Source: Rhodopseudomonas_A palustris_F (GTDB taxonomy: Bacteria; Pseudomonadota; Alphaproteobacteria; Rhizobiales; Xanthobacteraceae). Taken from it: a DNA stretch of 64,000 bases. The stretch is taken from the NCBI RefSeq assembly GCF_000013745.1, contig NC_007925.1, positions 2,294,001-2,358,000 on the forward strand. The letters run 5' to 3'. Shown in pieces: positions 1 to 8,600 of the stretch. Each line of letters begins with the position of its first letter. Positions within the stretch are counted from its first letter, which is position 1. The notes under the pieces are model-generated. The model did not search any database. It saw nothing but the letters and a program-made list of their open reading frames with translations, and had not been told where the DNA came from. The position numbers and the translations under genes were made by a program.

Positions 1-1
1 G

Positions 2-1378
2 GTGACGCTGATCACGGTGGTGATCTACATGTACTACACCTATCTCGCCACCGAATGGCGGATCGGTATCCGCCGCAACATGAACGAGTCCGACAGCGAG
101 GCCAACACCAAGGCGATCGATTCGCTGTTGAACTACGAGACCGTGAAATATTTCAGCGCCGAGACCCGCGAAGCCGAGCGCTACGACCGCTCGATGGCGC
201 GTTACGAGCACGCCAGCGTCAAGACCTACACCTCGCTCGCCGTGCTCAACGCCGGCCAAGCGGTGATCTTCACCTGCGGCCTGACCGCCACCATGCTGAT
301 GTGCGCGATCGGCGTGCGCAACGGCACCAATACCGTCGGCGATTTCGTGATGGTCAACGCGATGATGATCCAGCTGTACCAGCCGCTGAATTTCATGGGC
401 ATGGTGTATCGCGAGATCAAGCAGGCGATCGTCGACATCGAGAAGATGTTCGGCGTTTTGACCAAGAACCCCGAGGTCAAGGATCTGCCGGGCGCCAAGC
501 CGCTGGTCGTTTCCAGCGGCAACGTCCGCTTCGACGATGTGCGGTTTGCCTACGATCCGGAGCGGCCGATTCTGAAAGGGCTCAGCTTCGAGGTGCCGGC
601 CGGCAAGACCGTGGCGATCGTCGGGCCCTCCGGCGCCGGCAAGTCGACGATCTCGCGGCTGTTGTTCCGGCTGTACGACGTCTCCGGCGGCAAGATCCTG
701 ATCGACGGCCAGGACATCCGCAAAGTGACGCAAGGCTCGCTGCGGGCCTCGATCGGCATGGTGCCGCAGGACACCGTGCTGTTCAACGACACCATCCGCT
801 ACAACATCCGCTACGGCCGCTGGGACGCCAGCGACGCCGAGGTGGAGGAGGCGGCGAAGACCGCGCAGATCGACGCCTTCATCCAGGCCTCGCCGAAGGG
901 CTACGAGACCGAGGTCGGCGAGCGCGGCCTGAAATTGTCCGGCGGCGAAAAGCAACGCGTGGCGATCGCCCGCACCGTGCTGAAGGCGCCGCCGATCCTG
1001 TTGCTGGATGAGGCCACCTCGGCGCTCGACAGCCATACCGAACAGGAGATCCAGGATGCGCTGGAGCGGGTATCCCGCAACCGTACGTCGCTGGTGATCG
1101 CGCACAGGCTTTCCACCATCGTCGGCGCCGACGAGATCATCGTGCTGGACCAGGGTCGCATTGTGGAGCGCGGCAAGCACGGTCAGCTTCTCGCCGCAAA
1201 CGGGCTTTACGCCAGTATGTGGAACAGGCAGCGCGAGGCGCAGGAGGCCCGTGAAAAGCTGGCGCTGATCGGCGATGACGCAGCGCCGTCCCCGGCCCGC
1301 GCGCCGGCGATCGACGATGTGGTGCCGGCGCGGGAGCCGGTGCACGACACCCTGGCTACGCCCGACGCTGCGGAGTGA
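2..1378 (+). CDS. Atm1-type ABC exporter, fused permease-ATPase (5' end outside window)
   Basis: This is the C-terminal 458 residues of an inner-membrane ABC half-transporter; the true start lies before base 1. The visible N-terminal part carries membrane segments and the family stretch LLNYETVKYFSAE (about residues 42-54), typical of Atm1/HMT1 exporters of glutathione-linked sulfur or metal compounds. The nucleotide-binding domain follows, with Walker A GPSGAGKST (near residue 210), signature LSGGEKQR, Walker B ILLLDEATSALD and the H-loop AHRLST. The tail after about residue 415 is Ala/Pro-rich and probably disordered. ATP-driven export is known for the family; the substrate here is inferred. 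The protein would be a homodimer. It is followed 149 bases later by psd, with no clear functional link. Confidence 0.9.
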   Translation: MTLITVVIYMYYTYLATEWRIGIRRNMNESDSEANTKAIDSLLNYETVKYFSAETREAERYDRSMARYEHASVKTYTSLAVLNAGQAVIFTCGLTATMLMCAIGVRNGTNTVGDFVMVNAMMIQLYQPLNFMGMVYREIKQAIVDIEKMFGVLTKNPEVKDLPGAKPLVVSSGNVRFDDVRFAYDPERPILKGLSFEVPAGKTVAIVGPSGAGKSTISRLLFRLYDVSGGKILIDGQDIRKVTQGSLRASIGMVPQDTVLFNDTIRYNIRYGRWDASDAEVEEAAKTAQIDAFIQASPKGYETEVGERGLKLSGGEKQRVAIARTVLKAPPILLLDEATSALDSHTEQEIQDALERVSRNRTSLVIAHRLSTIVGADEIIVLDQGRIVERGKHGQLLAANGLYASMWNRQREAQEAREKLALIGDDAAPSPARAPAIDDVVPAREPVHDTLATPDAAE

Positions 1379-1481
1379 GTGAGGCCTCGCGCAATACCGC
1401 CGCCGTCGGCGCAGCGAATCATGGCGGCGACGCAGGTTTTTTCATATAACGCGGTTTCCGGCCCGTCGCCGCGCGACGCGC

Positions 1482-1507
1482 CACCCTCGCCCACAAGGGG
1501 AGAGGGG
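1482..1507. repeat. short GC-rich hairpin repeat upstream of psd
   Basis: A CCCTCGCCC stretch is followed after a few bases by a GGGGAGAGGGG stretch, giving a small hairpin. It looks like a half copy of the C/G-run palindrome seen at 35489-35676 and 61719-61826. It lies just before the psd start and could act on the mRNA leader, but no function is shown. Confidence 0.4.
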
Positions 1508-1527
1508 ACAACAGAAGCAGTGAGCTG

Positions 1528-2226
1528 ATGTCGATCGTCAATTCCATTCGTGCGCAAATTCCGCCGATCCATCGCGAAGGCTATCCGTTCATCGGCGGCT
1601 TCGCTTTGATCAGTCTGTTGTTGTTCTGGCTGTGGACGCCGCTGGGTTGGATCGGCGTAGTGCTGACGATCTGGTGTGCGCTGTTCTTCCGCGATCCGGT
1701 GCGGGTGACGCCGGTGCGCGACGACCTGGTGGTGGCACCGGCCGACGGTCGGGTGTCGATGGTGGTGTCGATGGTGCCGCCGGCCGAGCTCGGCCTCGGC
1801 GACAAGCCGCTGTTGCGGATCTCGATCTTCATGAGCGTGTTCAACTGCCACGTGAACCGCGCCCCGGTGGCCGGACGGGTCGAGCGCATCGTCTACAGCC
1901 CCGGCAAGTTCATCAACGCCGATCTCGACAAGGCCAGCGAAGACAACGAGCGCAATTCGATGGTGATCTCGACCCCGGGCGGCCAGATCGGCGTGATCCA
2001 GATCGCCGGCCTGGTGGCGCGGCGGATCGTATCGTTCGTGCGGGTCGGGCAGGTGCTCGGCGCCGGCGAACGCTTCGGCTTGATCCGGTTCGGTTCGCGG
2101 CTCGACGTCTATCTGCCGGACGGCGCCAAGGCGCTGGTGTCGCCGGGACAGACCTCGATCGCCGGCGAAACCGTGCTGGCGGATTTTCGCCAGGGCGACG
2201 GCGGCCGAAGCTATCGCGCCGCCTGA
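1528..2226 (+). CDS. psd: phosphatidylserine decarboxylase proenzyme
   Basis: Decarboxylates phosphatidylserine to phosphatidylethanolamine at the inner membrane. At 232 residues it is the short PSD-A type found in alphaproteobacteria. Residues 23-55 form the membrane-associated N-terminal region. The conserved SVFNCHVNRAPVAG stretch sits near residues 103-116. The self-cleavage site is FGSR, where Ser190 is expected to become the pyruvoyl group; the family usually has LGST or FGSR at this place. The ATG is well placed after a GC-rich hairpin. pssA, which makes the substrate, follows 140 bases downstream on the same strand, so the two form the standard PS-PE pair. Confidence 0.95.
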   Translation: MSIVNSIRAQIPPIHREGYPFIGGFALISLLLFWLWTPLGWIGVVLTIWCALFFRDPVRVTPVRDDLVVAPADGRVSMVVSMVPPAELGLGDKPLLRISIFMSVFNCHVNRAPVAGRVERIVYSPGKFINADLDKASEDNERNSMVISTPGGQIGVIQIAGLVARRIVSFVRVGQVLGAGERFGLIRFGSRLDVYLPDGAKALVSPGQTSIAGETVLADFRQGDGGRSYRAA

Positions 2227-2366
2227 GGATCGTTAAGGGTGACGCCATCGGCCGCAGCCGCGGCGATGGCGAAGCCGCTTCGGGAGGTCTATATCAGGCT
2301 TGTCAGCGGTCGGTGTCAGGCTCGCTGAAGACGTGCTCTTGAAGGCATGTCGATCTCTTGAAGGCC

Positions 2367-3251
2367 ATGTCGATGCCCTTTGATCCGAAATTCAACGACC
2401 CGCCGCGGCGCCGGTTCGGCCCGATCCCGGTGCGGATGTTGGTCCCCAACTTCATCACGCTGCTGGCGATCTGCGCCGGCTTGACCGCGATCCGGCTCTC
2501 CACCGAGGGGCGGATGGAGCTGGCGGTGGCGGCGATCGTGTTCGCCGCGGTGCTCGACGGCCTCGACGGCCGGGTCGCCCGGATGATCAAAGGCCAGTCG
2601 AAATTCGGCGCCGAGCTCGACAGCCTGGCCGACTTCGTCAATTTCGGCGTGGCGCCCGGCCTGATCCTGTATTTCTGGCAGCTGCACGAGCTGCACAATG
2701 TCGGCTGGATCGCCTCGATGATCTTCGCGATCAGCGGCGGGCTGCGGCTGGCGCGCTTCAACTCGACGATGGACGATCCCAACAAACCGGCGTTCGCGGC
2801 GAATTTCTTCACCGGCGTGCCGGCCCCGGCCGGCGCCATCGCGGTGCTGCTGCCGGTCTATATGTCGTTTCTTGGCGCGCCGTCGCTGCCGGCCGTGGTG
2901 ACGACGCTGTACACGCTGGTGATCGCCGGGCTGATGGTGTCGCGACTGCCGGTATTCTCCGGCAAGACGGTGCGGATGCGGGTGCCGCCGGAGATGGTGC
3001 TGCCGGTGTTCGTCTCGGTGGTGTTCATCATCGCGCTGCTGATCGGCTATCCGTGGTACATGCTGTCGGTCGGCACGCTGCTGTATCTGATCAGCCTGCC
3101 GCTCGGGGTGCGGTCGTATCGCGCCCGCAGCGCCGCCGCCGCGCAACCGGCGCACGGCCCGGCGACCGGCCACCACGGCGCGCATCCGAACTCCACGGTG
3201 GCGCCGACCGCAGATCCCGCCCATGACGAGCGGCCGCCGCGGCTGAACTGA
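2367..3251 (+). CDS. pssA: CDP-diacylglycerol--serine O-phosphatidyltransferase
   Basis: Makes phosphatidylserine from CDP-diacylglycerol and serine in the inner membrane, feeding psd just upstream. The CDP-alcohol phosphotransferase motif DG-x2-AR-x8-G-x3-D-x3-D is complete (DGRVAR, then GAELDSLAD, near residues 70-95), so the catalytic Asp residues are present. Several hydrophobic segments follow and the last about 35 residues are a polar Ala/His-rich tail. Start: the frame opens with a TTG at 2358, but ATG codons at 2367 and 2373 are more likely; 2367 gives 294 residues. It is a type II PS synthase, as in rhizobia, not the peripheral E. coli type. Confidence 0.93.
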   Translation: MSMPFDPKFNDPPRRRFGPIPVRMLVPNFITLLAICAGLTAIRLSTEGRMELAVAAIVFAAVLDGLDGRVARMIKGQSKFGAELDSLADFVNFGVAPGLILYFWQLHELHNVGWIASMIFAISGGLRLARFNSTMDDPNKPAFAANFFTGVPAPAGAIAVLLPVYMSFLGAPSLPAVVTTLYTLVIAGLMVSRLPVFSGKTVRMRVPPEMVLPVFVSVVFIIALLIGYPWYMLSVGTLLYLISLPLGVRSYRARSAAAAQPAHGPATGHHGAHPNSTVAPTADPAHDERPPRLN

Positions 3252-3266
3252 GCCTGCGGCGCAGCT

Positions 3267-4535
3267 CTACGCGGCCCGCGTCACCACATCCGCGGCTTCG
3301 CCGATCGCCGCATAGATCTCGTCGAGATCGGCGGCCGAGACGCAATACGGCGGCATCACATAGATGGTGTTGCCGAGCGGGCGCAGCAGCAGATCCCGGC
3401 CGGCAAAGAACCTCAACAGCTTCGGCCCGATGCCGGCGAGATAGCCGCCGTCCGGGGATTTCAGATCGAGCGCCGTGATGGTGCCGATCCGCCGCACGTT
3501 CTCGAACCGCGGATCGTTCGCGAACGGCTCGAGCCGCTGCGCTTGCATCGCCGCGACCGCGTCGACGCGCGCCATGCATTGCGGGTCCTGCCACAGATCG
3601 AGATTGGCCTTCGCGGCCGCGCAGGCCACCGAATTCGCGGTGTAGGAACTGGAATGGAAGAAGGTGCGGGTGCGGTCCGGCGAGTAATGCGCCTCGTAGA
3701 TCTCGCCGCGGCACAGCGTCACCGCCAGCGGCAGCGAGCCGCCGGTGAGGCCCTTCGAATAGCAGGCGATGTCCGGTGAGATGTCGGCCTGCTCGCAGGC
3801 GAACAGCGTGCCGGTGCGACCCCAGCCGGTCATCACCTCATCGGCGATGAACAGCACGCCCGCCGCCTCGCAGATCCGCTTCATCTCGCGCAGCACCGCC
3901 GGCGGATAGATCAGCATCCCGCCCGAGCCGAGCAGCAGCGGCTCGACGATGAACGCCGCGGGCTTGGCGCGGCAGGCAGATTCCAGCGCGTCCAGCGTCG
4001 CCTGCTCCTGGCCGGCGTATGGGAACGGGATCACCGTGACGTCGAACAGCAGCGGCTCATAGGCGGCGTTGAACACGCCGCGGGCGCCGACCGACATCGT
4101 GCCGATGGTGTCGCCATGATAAGAGTGCTGCATCACCACGATCCGCGAGCGCGGCTCGCCGATATTGCGCCAATAGCCGAGCGCCATCTTCAGCGCCACT
4201 TCGACCGCGGTCGAGCCACTGTCGGAGAAGAACACGTAGTCCAGCCCGTTGGGCGTCAGCTTCAGCAGCGCCTTGGCGACGTCCTCGGCGGGCTGGTGAG
4301 TGTAGCCGGCGAAGATGATCTGGTTGAGCTCAGCGGCCTGCCGCTGGATCGCCTGCACGATATGCGGATGGCAATGGCCGTGCGTCACCACCCACCACGA
4401 CGCGATGGCGTCGATGATCCGCGCGCCATCCTCGGTGTAGAGGTAGGCGCCTTCGCCGCGCACCACCTTGGTCATGGCGCCGTGCAGCGCGTGCTGAGTG
4501 AACGGATGCCAGATCGGCGAGTGGGTGGTGGTCAC
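3267..4535 (-). CDS. bioA: adenosylmethionine--8-amino-7-oxononanoate aminotransferase
   Basis: PLP enzyme of biotin synthesis that turns 8-amino-7-oxononanoate into 7,8-diaminononanoate, with S-adenosylmethionine as amino donor. It is a class III aminotransferase of 422 residues. Visible are WHPFTQH at residues 9-15 (typical of BioA), the GSTAVEVALK phosphate-binding stretch near 107-116, the ADEVMTGWGRTG block near 231-242 and the PLP lysine K261 in YSKGLTGG. Its ATG overlaps the bioD stop by four bases (ATGA), so translation is probably coupled. It is the last gene of a bioF-bioD-bioA operon; bioB is not in the window. Confidence 0.95.
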   Translation of the reverse strand: MTTTHSPIWHPFTQHALHGAMTKVVRGEGAYLYTEDGARIIDAIASWWVVTHGHCHPHIVQAIQRQAAELNQIIFAGYTHQPAEDVAKALLKLTPNGLDYVFFSDSGSTAVEVALKMALGYWRNIGEPRSRIVVMQHSYHGDTIGTMSVGARGVFNAAYEPLLFDVTVIPFPYAGQEQATLDALESACRAKPAAFIVEPLLLGSGGMLIYPPAVLREMKRICEAAGVLFIADEVMTGWGRTGTLFACEQADISPDIACYSKGLTGGSLPLAVTLCRGEIYEAHYSPDRTRTFFHSSSYTANSVACAAAKANLDLWQDPQCMARVDAVAAMQAQRLEPFANDPRFENVRRIGTITALDLKSPDGGYLAGIGPKLLRFFAGRDLLLRPLGNTIYVMPPYCVSAADLDEIYAAIGEAADVVTRAA

Positions 4536-5161
4536 GACGTGAAATCTTCCCGGTTGAACGACGTTTTGAAAGCCGCTTGCAGCGTATGGCGATCAAGCGG
4601 ATCGAGCCGCGGCAAGCGGCCGAGCCGTCGCACTTGGCCGATCGCGCAGATGATGTCCTCGCTGTCGCGATGGTCGTCGCCGATGAAGGCGATGCCGCAG
4701 ATCGGAATGCCGCGGCGCCGCAACGCCTCGACCGAGAGCAGCGCATGGTTGATGGTGCCGAGCGCGGTGCGCGCGCATAGCACCACCGGCAAATTCCAGC
4801 GCGCGAACACGTCGATATACAGCGTGTCGGAATTCAGCGGCACCATCAGCCCGCCGGCGCCTTCGATCACCAGGGAGCCTGCAATCTGCGGCACGTCGAG
4901 CGCGTCCAGCTCAATCCGGACGCCGTCGATTTGCGCCGCCAGATGCGGCGAGGCCGGGGTGTTGAGGCGAAAGCGTTCCGGCAGGATGCGCTGCGGGGGC
5001 AGGCCGCTGAGCGCCGCGACACGGCTGGAATCGGTGCCGCCGTCGAGCCCGGCCTGCACCGGCTTCCAATAGCTGGCCTGCAGAAATCCGGCGAGCCCGG
5101 CGGAAAACACCGTCTTGCCGATGTCGGTGTCGGTGCCGGTGACGACGATGCGCGGGGTCAT
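4532..5161 (-). CDS. bioD: dethiobiotin synthetase
   Basis: ATP-dependent carboxylation and ring closure of diaminononanoate to dethiobiotin, in the cytoplasm. The 209-residue protein opens with the P-loop GTDTDIGKT (residues 9-17), which is diagnostic. The K-P-V-Q-A-G stretch (near residue 33) and VIEGAGGLMVPL (near 98-109) match the family. Overlaps bioF upstream and bioA downstream by four bases each, so the three genes behave as one operon. Confidence 0.95.
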   Translation of the reverse strand: MTPRIVVTGTDTDIGKTVFSAGLAGFLQASYWKPVQAGLDGGTDSSRVAALSGLPPQRILPERFRLNTPASPHLAAQIDGVRIELDALDVPQIAGSLVIEGAGGLMVPLNSDTLYIDVFARWNLPVVLCARTALGTINHALLSVEALRRRGIPICGIAFIGDDHRDSEDIICAIGQVRRLGRLPRLDPLDRHTLQAAFKTSFNREDFTS

Positions 5162-6312
5162 CGCGCGGCCCCCTTGGTCTCTTCGTCGAGCGCATCGAGC
5201 ATCGCCAGCACTTCGGCCTCGCCGACGTTCAGCGTCAACGAAATCCGCAGCCGCGCGGTGCCGGCCGGCACCGTCGGCGGCCGGATCCCGCGGATGTCGA
5301 AGCCGCGCGCCTGCATCGCCGCGGCGAGCGTCATCGCCCGCGCGTTGTCGCCGACGATATAGGGCAGAATCTGCGAGTTCGACAGCCTTCGCCCGAAGCG
5401 GGCTTCGAATTCGCGATGGGTGAACTGGATCAGATCGAGCAGCCGCTGTGGCCGTTCCGGCTCGTCGTGCAACAGCATCAGCGCCTGCTGCACCGCCAAC
5501 GCGACCAATGGCGACGGCGCGGTGGAAAAGATGAACGGCCGGCAGCGATTGACCATGAAATCGCGCAACACCCGCGTCATGGTGACCAGCGCGCCGGCGG
5601 CGCCGAGCGCCTTGCCGCAGGTGTGGATGACGATCAGATTCTCGCGGCCCTCGAACGGCGCGGTGAGGCCGCGGCCCTGCGGGCCATAGATCCCGGTGGC
5701 ATGGGCCTCGTCGACCATCAGGAAGGCGTCGTGTCGCTCGGCCAGCGCGATCAGTTGCTCGAGCGGCGCGAAATCGCCGTCCATGCTGTACAGGCTTTCG
5801 ACCACGAGCCAGACCCGGCCGGTGCCGCCCTCGGCGCGCCAGGTCTTGATGGTGTCGTCCATCGCCTGGGCGTCGTTGTGGCCGCCATCGCGATGCTCGG
5901 CGCGGCCGGCTCTGGCGCCCTCGTGAATGCTGGCGTGGACCAGCGTATCCAGCACCAAAAGATCGCCGCGCTGCGGCAGCGTGGTCAGCACGGCGAAATT
6001 CGCCACATAGCCGGCGGCGAAAAACAGCGCGGCGTCGGCGCCGAAAAACTGCGCGGCGTAGCTTTCGAGGCGCTCATGTTCGGCGCAATTGCCGCGCAGG
6101 CTGCGCGAGCCGCCGGAGCCGATCGGGGTGCCGGCTTCCAGCGCGGCGATCACCGCGTCTCTGATCTGCGGCGCGTTGGCCAAGGCCAGATAATCGTTGG
6201 AGACGAAATCGATGCCGCTACGCGGCTTCAGCAGCCGCAGCCGGCCGTCGTCGTTCAATGTCTGCAATGCCTCCGCATAGCGGAACAGCTTGTTGTTCGG
6301 TGCTGGGGTCAT
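5158..6312 (-). CDS. bioF: 8-amino-7-oxononanoate synthase
   Basis: Condenses pimeloyl-ACP (or pimeloyl-CoA) with alanine to give 8-amino-7-oxononanoate, the first dedicated ring-building step of biotin synthesis. A PLP alpha-oxoamine synthase of 384 residues. Visible landmarks are NDYLALA (39-45), GSGGSRSLRGN (65-75), DEAHATGIYG (201-210) and the PLP lysine K234 in HTCGKALG. First gene of the minus-strand bioFDA operon. Its promoter should lie in 6313-6600, a stretch that also serves the divergent motA; I see no obvious BirA-type operator there. Confidence 0.95.
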   Translation of the reverse strand: MTPAPNNKLFRYAEALQTLNDDGRLRLLKPRSGIDFVSNDYLALANAPQIRDAVIAALEAGTPIGSGGSRSLRGNCAEHERLESYAAQFFGADAALFFAAGYVANFAVLTTLPQRGDLLVLDTLVHASIHEGARAGRAEHRDGGHNDAQAMDDTIKTWRAEGGTGRVWLVVESLYSMDGDFAPLEQLIALAERHDAFLMVDEAHATGIYGPQGRGLTAPFEGRENLIVIHTCGKALGAAGALVTMTRVLRDFMVNRCRPFIFSTAPSPLVALAVQQALMLLHDEPERPQRLLDLIQFTHREFEARFGRRLSNSQILPYIVGDNARAMTLAAAMQARGFDIRGIRPPTVPAGTARLRISLTLNVGEAEVLAMLDALDEETKGAAR

Positions 6313-6703
6313 GGTTTCTTCGTCGGCAACGCGGTCGCGTCGGCGCCTCAGAGGACCGGCGGCTCGTTGCCAGGAGGGTTTCGTTGCGCGATGCGCGGTC
6401 GAGTCGATCGGGCCGATCTATAGCGGCTTTGCCGCGCCAAGGCGACCCGACCTCGACCGCCAAGGCCGCAACGCAAGCCCGCCGCTCTGGTTCTGACTGG
6501 CGCTGCCTCGCTCTGCACCGCAGGCAGCGAACGCAGCAGCGCATCGCTGCGTCGCTTTGTAGCGATTAGGCTGTTGTTAATAATTACTTATCCGGTAACG
6601 GGTCTTTAATCGCGGCGACGCTACGGTGGTTGCGCGCTGCTCAGAAGGGTCGCGCGCCGCCAATGCTGGTTGGCGGCTGAGTGCGTGCGTACCGGAGTTC
6701 AAA

Positions 6704-7477
6704 ATGGATATCGCAACTCTCCTTGGCCTGGTCGCGGGCGGCATCGTCTTGACGACGCTCATCCTGATGGGTGGCGATTTCCGGATGTTCTACGATATTC
6801 ATGCCGTCATCATCATTTTCGGCGGCTCCTTCGCCGCAACGTTGATCCGCTTTCCGCTGTCGACAATGATGCATGGCCTGCCGCTCGGCGCCAAATTCGC
6901 ATTCACGCTAAGTAGCCTTTCGGCTCGAGACCTGGTGGAAGAACTGGCGCGGATCGCCGAGATCGCGCGTAAATCCGGCCCGGTCGGGCTGGAAAAGGTC
7001 GAGACCGACGAGCCGTTCCTGGCCAAGGGCATTCGCTACGTGGCTGACGGCTACGATCTGGAATTCATCCGCGACAACATGGAGCGCGACCGCGACAACT
7101 TCCTGCTGCATCTCAACGAGGGCAGCAAGATCTACCGCGCGATCGGCGACTGCGCGCCGGCGTTCGGCATGATCGGCACGCTGCTCGGCATGGTGCAGAT
7201 GTTCTCCAACATGTCCGATCCGTCGAAGCTCGGGCCATTTATGGCGGTGGCACTGCTGGCGACGCTGTACGGCGCGCTGGTGGCAAACCTGATCTGTCTG
7301 CCGATCGCCGACAAGCTGCACGGCAAGCTGATCGACGAGGAGACCAACCGCACGCTGATCATCGACGGCATTCTGATGATCCGCGACTCCAAGAGCCCGA
7401 CTTTGGTGCGCGAAATGCTGCTGGCCTATCTGCCCGAGAAGCACCGCCATGAAGAAGGCGAAATGGTTCCAGCGTAG
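6704..7477 (+). CDS. motA: flagellar stator protein MotA/PomA type
   Basis: Proton- or sodium-driven stator subunit of the flagellar motor. At 257 residues from the chosen ATG it matches the PomA-like short MotA class. Four membrane segments are visible: two near the N-terminus (IATLLGLVAGGIVLTTLIL and the IHAVIIIFGGSFAATLI region) and two near residues 145-200 (CAPAFGMIGTLLGMVQMF and FMAVALLATLYGALVANLI). The frame stays open upstream to 6626, but those 26 residues look non-coding and family members begin at MDIATLLG. motB follows 30 bases later. No other flagellar gene is in the window, so the stator genes stand apart from a flagellar cluster. Confidence 0.92.
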   Translation: MDIATLLGLVAGGIVLTTLILMGGDFRMFYDIHAVIIIFGGSFAATLIRFPLSTMMHGLPLGAKFAFTLSSLSARDLVEELARIAEIARKSGPVGLEKVETDEPFLAKGIRYVADGYDLEFIRDNMERDRDNFLLHLNEGSKIYRAIGDCAPAFGMIGTLLGMVQMFSNMSDPSKLGPFMAVALLATLYGALVANLICLPIADKLHGKLIDEETNRTLIIDGILMIRDSKSPTLVREMLLAYLPEKHRHEEGEMVPA

Positions 7478-7507
7478 CACACGGCATAGGATCGCGGATC
7501 AGGGCAA

Positions 7508-8335
7508 ATGGCCAAAAAGAAACGCGAGGAAGCACACGGCGGTCACGGCTGGTTCGTGACATTTGCCGACCTGATGGCGCTGCTGCTCGCGTTCTTTGTG
7601 ATGCTGGTGGCGTTCTCGACGCAGGATACCAAGAAGCTGAAGATCGTCGCGGGTTCGATGCGGGAGGCGTTCGGCGTGCAGAGCGATTCCCGCTATTCCG
7701 GCGTGTTGGAAACCGACGGCATCCCGACTCGCGGCAAGGTCAAGAACAAGGCGCACGTCGCGATCGACGACGCGAGCAACACCCCCAATCCCGACGAGGC
7801 CGGCGACTCGAAGGCCGCCGGCGCCCAGACCCAGGCCGAGCGAGAATTCGCGCTGGCCTCGGCGTCGTTGCGCCAAGCGCTGCAGGACCTGCCGGAACTG
7901 ACCGAACTGTCGAAGAACATCATGTTCGAGGAGACCAAAGAGGGCCTCAACCTCGAGATCATCGACCAGGACGGCCGCTCGATGTTCGCCGACGGCTCCA
8001 AGGTGCCGTTCGAGCGCACCCGGCTGTTGATTCAGAAATTGGCGGCGCCGCTGCGCGCCACCCCGCTGCGGGTGTCGATCGTCGGCCATACCTCGGCCGG
8101 GCTGATGCCGGGACGCACCGATTACAACGCCTTCGATCTGTCGTCGGACCGTGCCAATGCGGTGCGCCAAATTCTGGAGCGCGAAGGCCTGCCGACCAGC
8201 CACGTGTTCGCGGTGTCCGGCAAGGCCGACAGCCAGCCGCTGTTTCCCGACGATCCGATGTTGGCGGCCAATCGCCGCGTCACCATTACCTTGATGCGGG
8301 AAAGCCCGCCGCTGCCCCCCGGCCTCAAACCGTAG
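7508..8335 (+). CDS. motB: flagellar motor stator protein MotB
   Basis: Ion-conducting, peptidoglycan-anchored partner of MotA. The single membrane segment FADLMALLLAFFVMLVAFS (about residues 20-38) contains the conserved ion-binding Asp of the family (FAD, near residue 22). A long periplasmic linker follows. The OmpA-like domain (about residues 155-270) has the peptidoglycan-binding pattern with SIVGHTSA and SSDRANAVRQIL. Length 275 residues. Co-transcribed with motA. From sequence I cannot tell whether the motor uses protons or sodium. Confidence 0.92.
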   Translation: MAKKKREEAHGGHGWFVTFADLMALLLAFFVMLVAFSTQDTKKLKIVAGSMREAFGVQSDSRYSGVLETDGIPTRGKVKNKAHVAIDDASNTPNPDEAGDSKAAGAQTQAEREFALASASLRQALQDLPELTELSKNIMFEETKEGLNLEIIDQDGRSMFADGSKVPFERTRLLIQKLAAPLRATPLRVSIVGHTSAGLMPGRTDYNAFDLSSDRANAVRQILEREGLPTSHVFAVSGKADSQPLFPDDPMLAANRRVTITLMRESPPLPPGLKP

Positions 8336-8500
8336 CTCCGGCGCGGTATTCGGCGACCTGTAGCATGGTCTTATTGTGTTGGCTTTCAACGGCTTAGAGC
8401 GCAATACTGGGCGTGGGCCCGCAACCTGATTGCCGCCTGGCAGGTTCTCACTGTTTTGGCCTCGTGCCGCCATTCTCCTGTTGCGGGCGACGCGCGGGGG

Positions 8501-8527
8501 GTGACATCGAACCAACGGTGTTATAAT
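8501..8527 (+). promoter_or_regulatory. possible sigma-70 promoter for kup
   Basis: A perfect TATAAT at 8522-8527 is preceded, 15 bases away, by GTGACA (8501-8506), one base off the TTGACA consensus. The spacing is shorter than the usual 17. It would start transcription about 65 bases before the kup ATG. The rest of 8336-8500 shows no gene. The call rests on motif match only. Confidence 0.35.
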
Positions 8528-8600
8528 CCGCGTCACCTCATGGCACTCTCCCGGCCGGCTCGGTCGGGATCAAAAACTATCATCAGAGCGTTCCAGCATC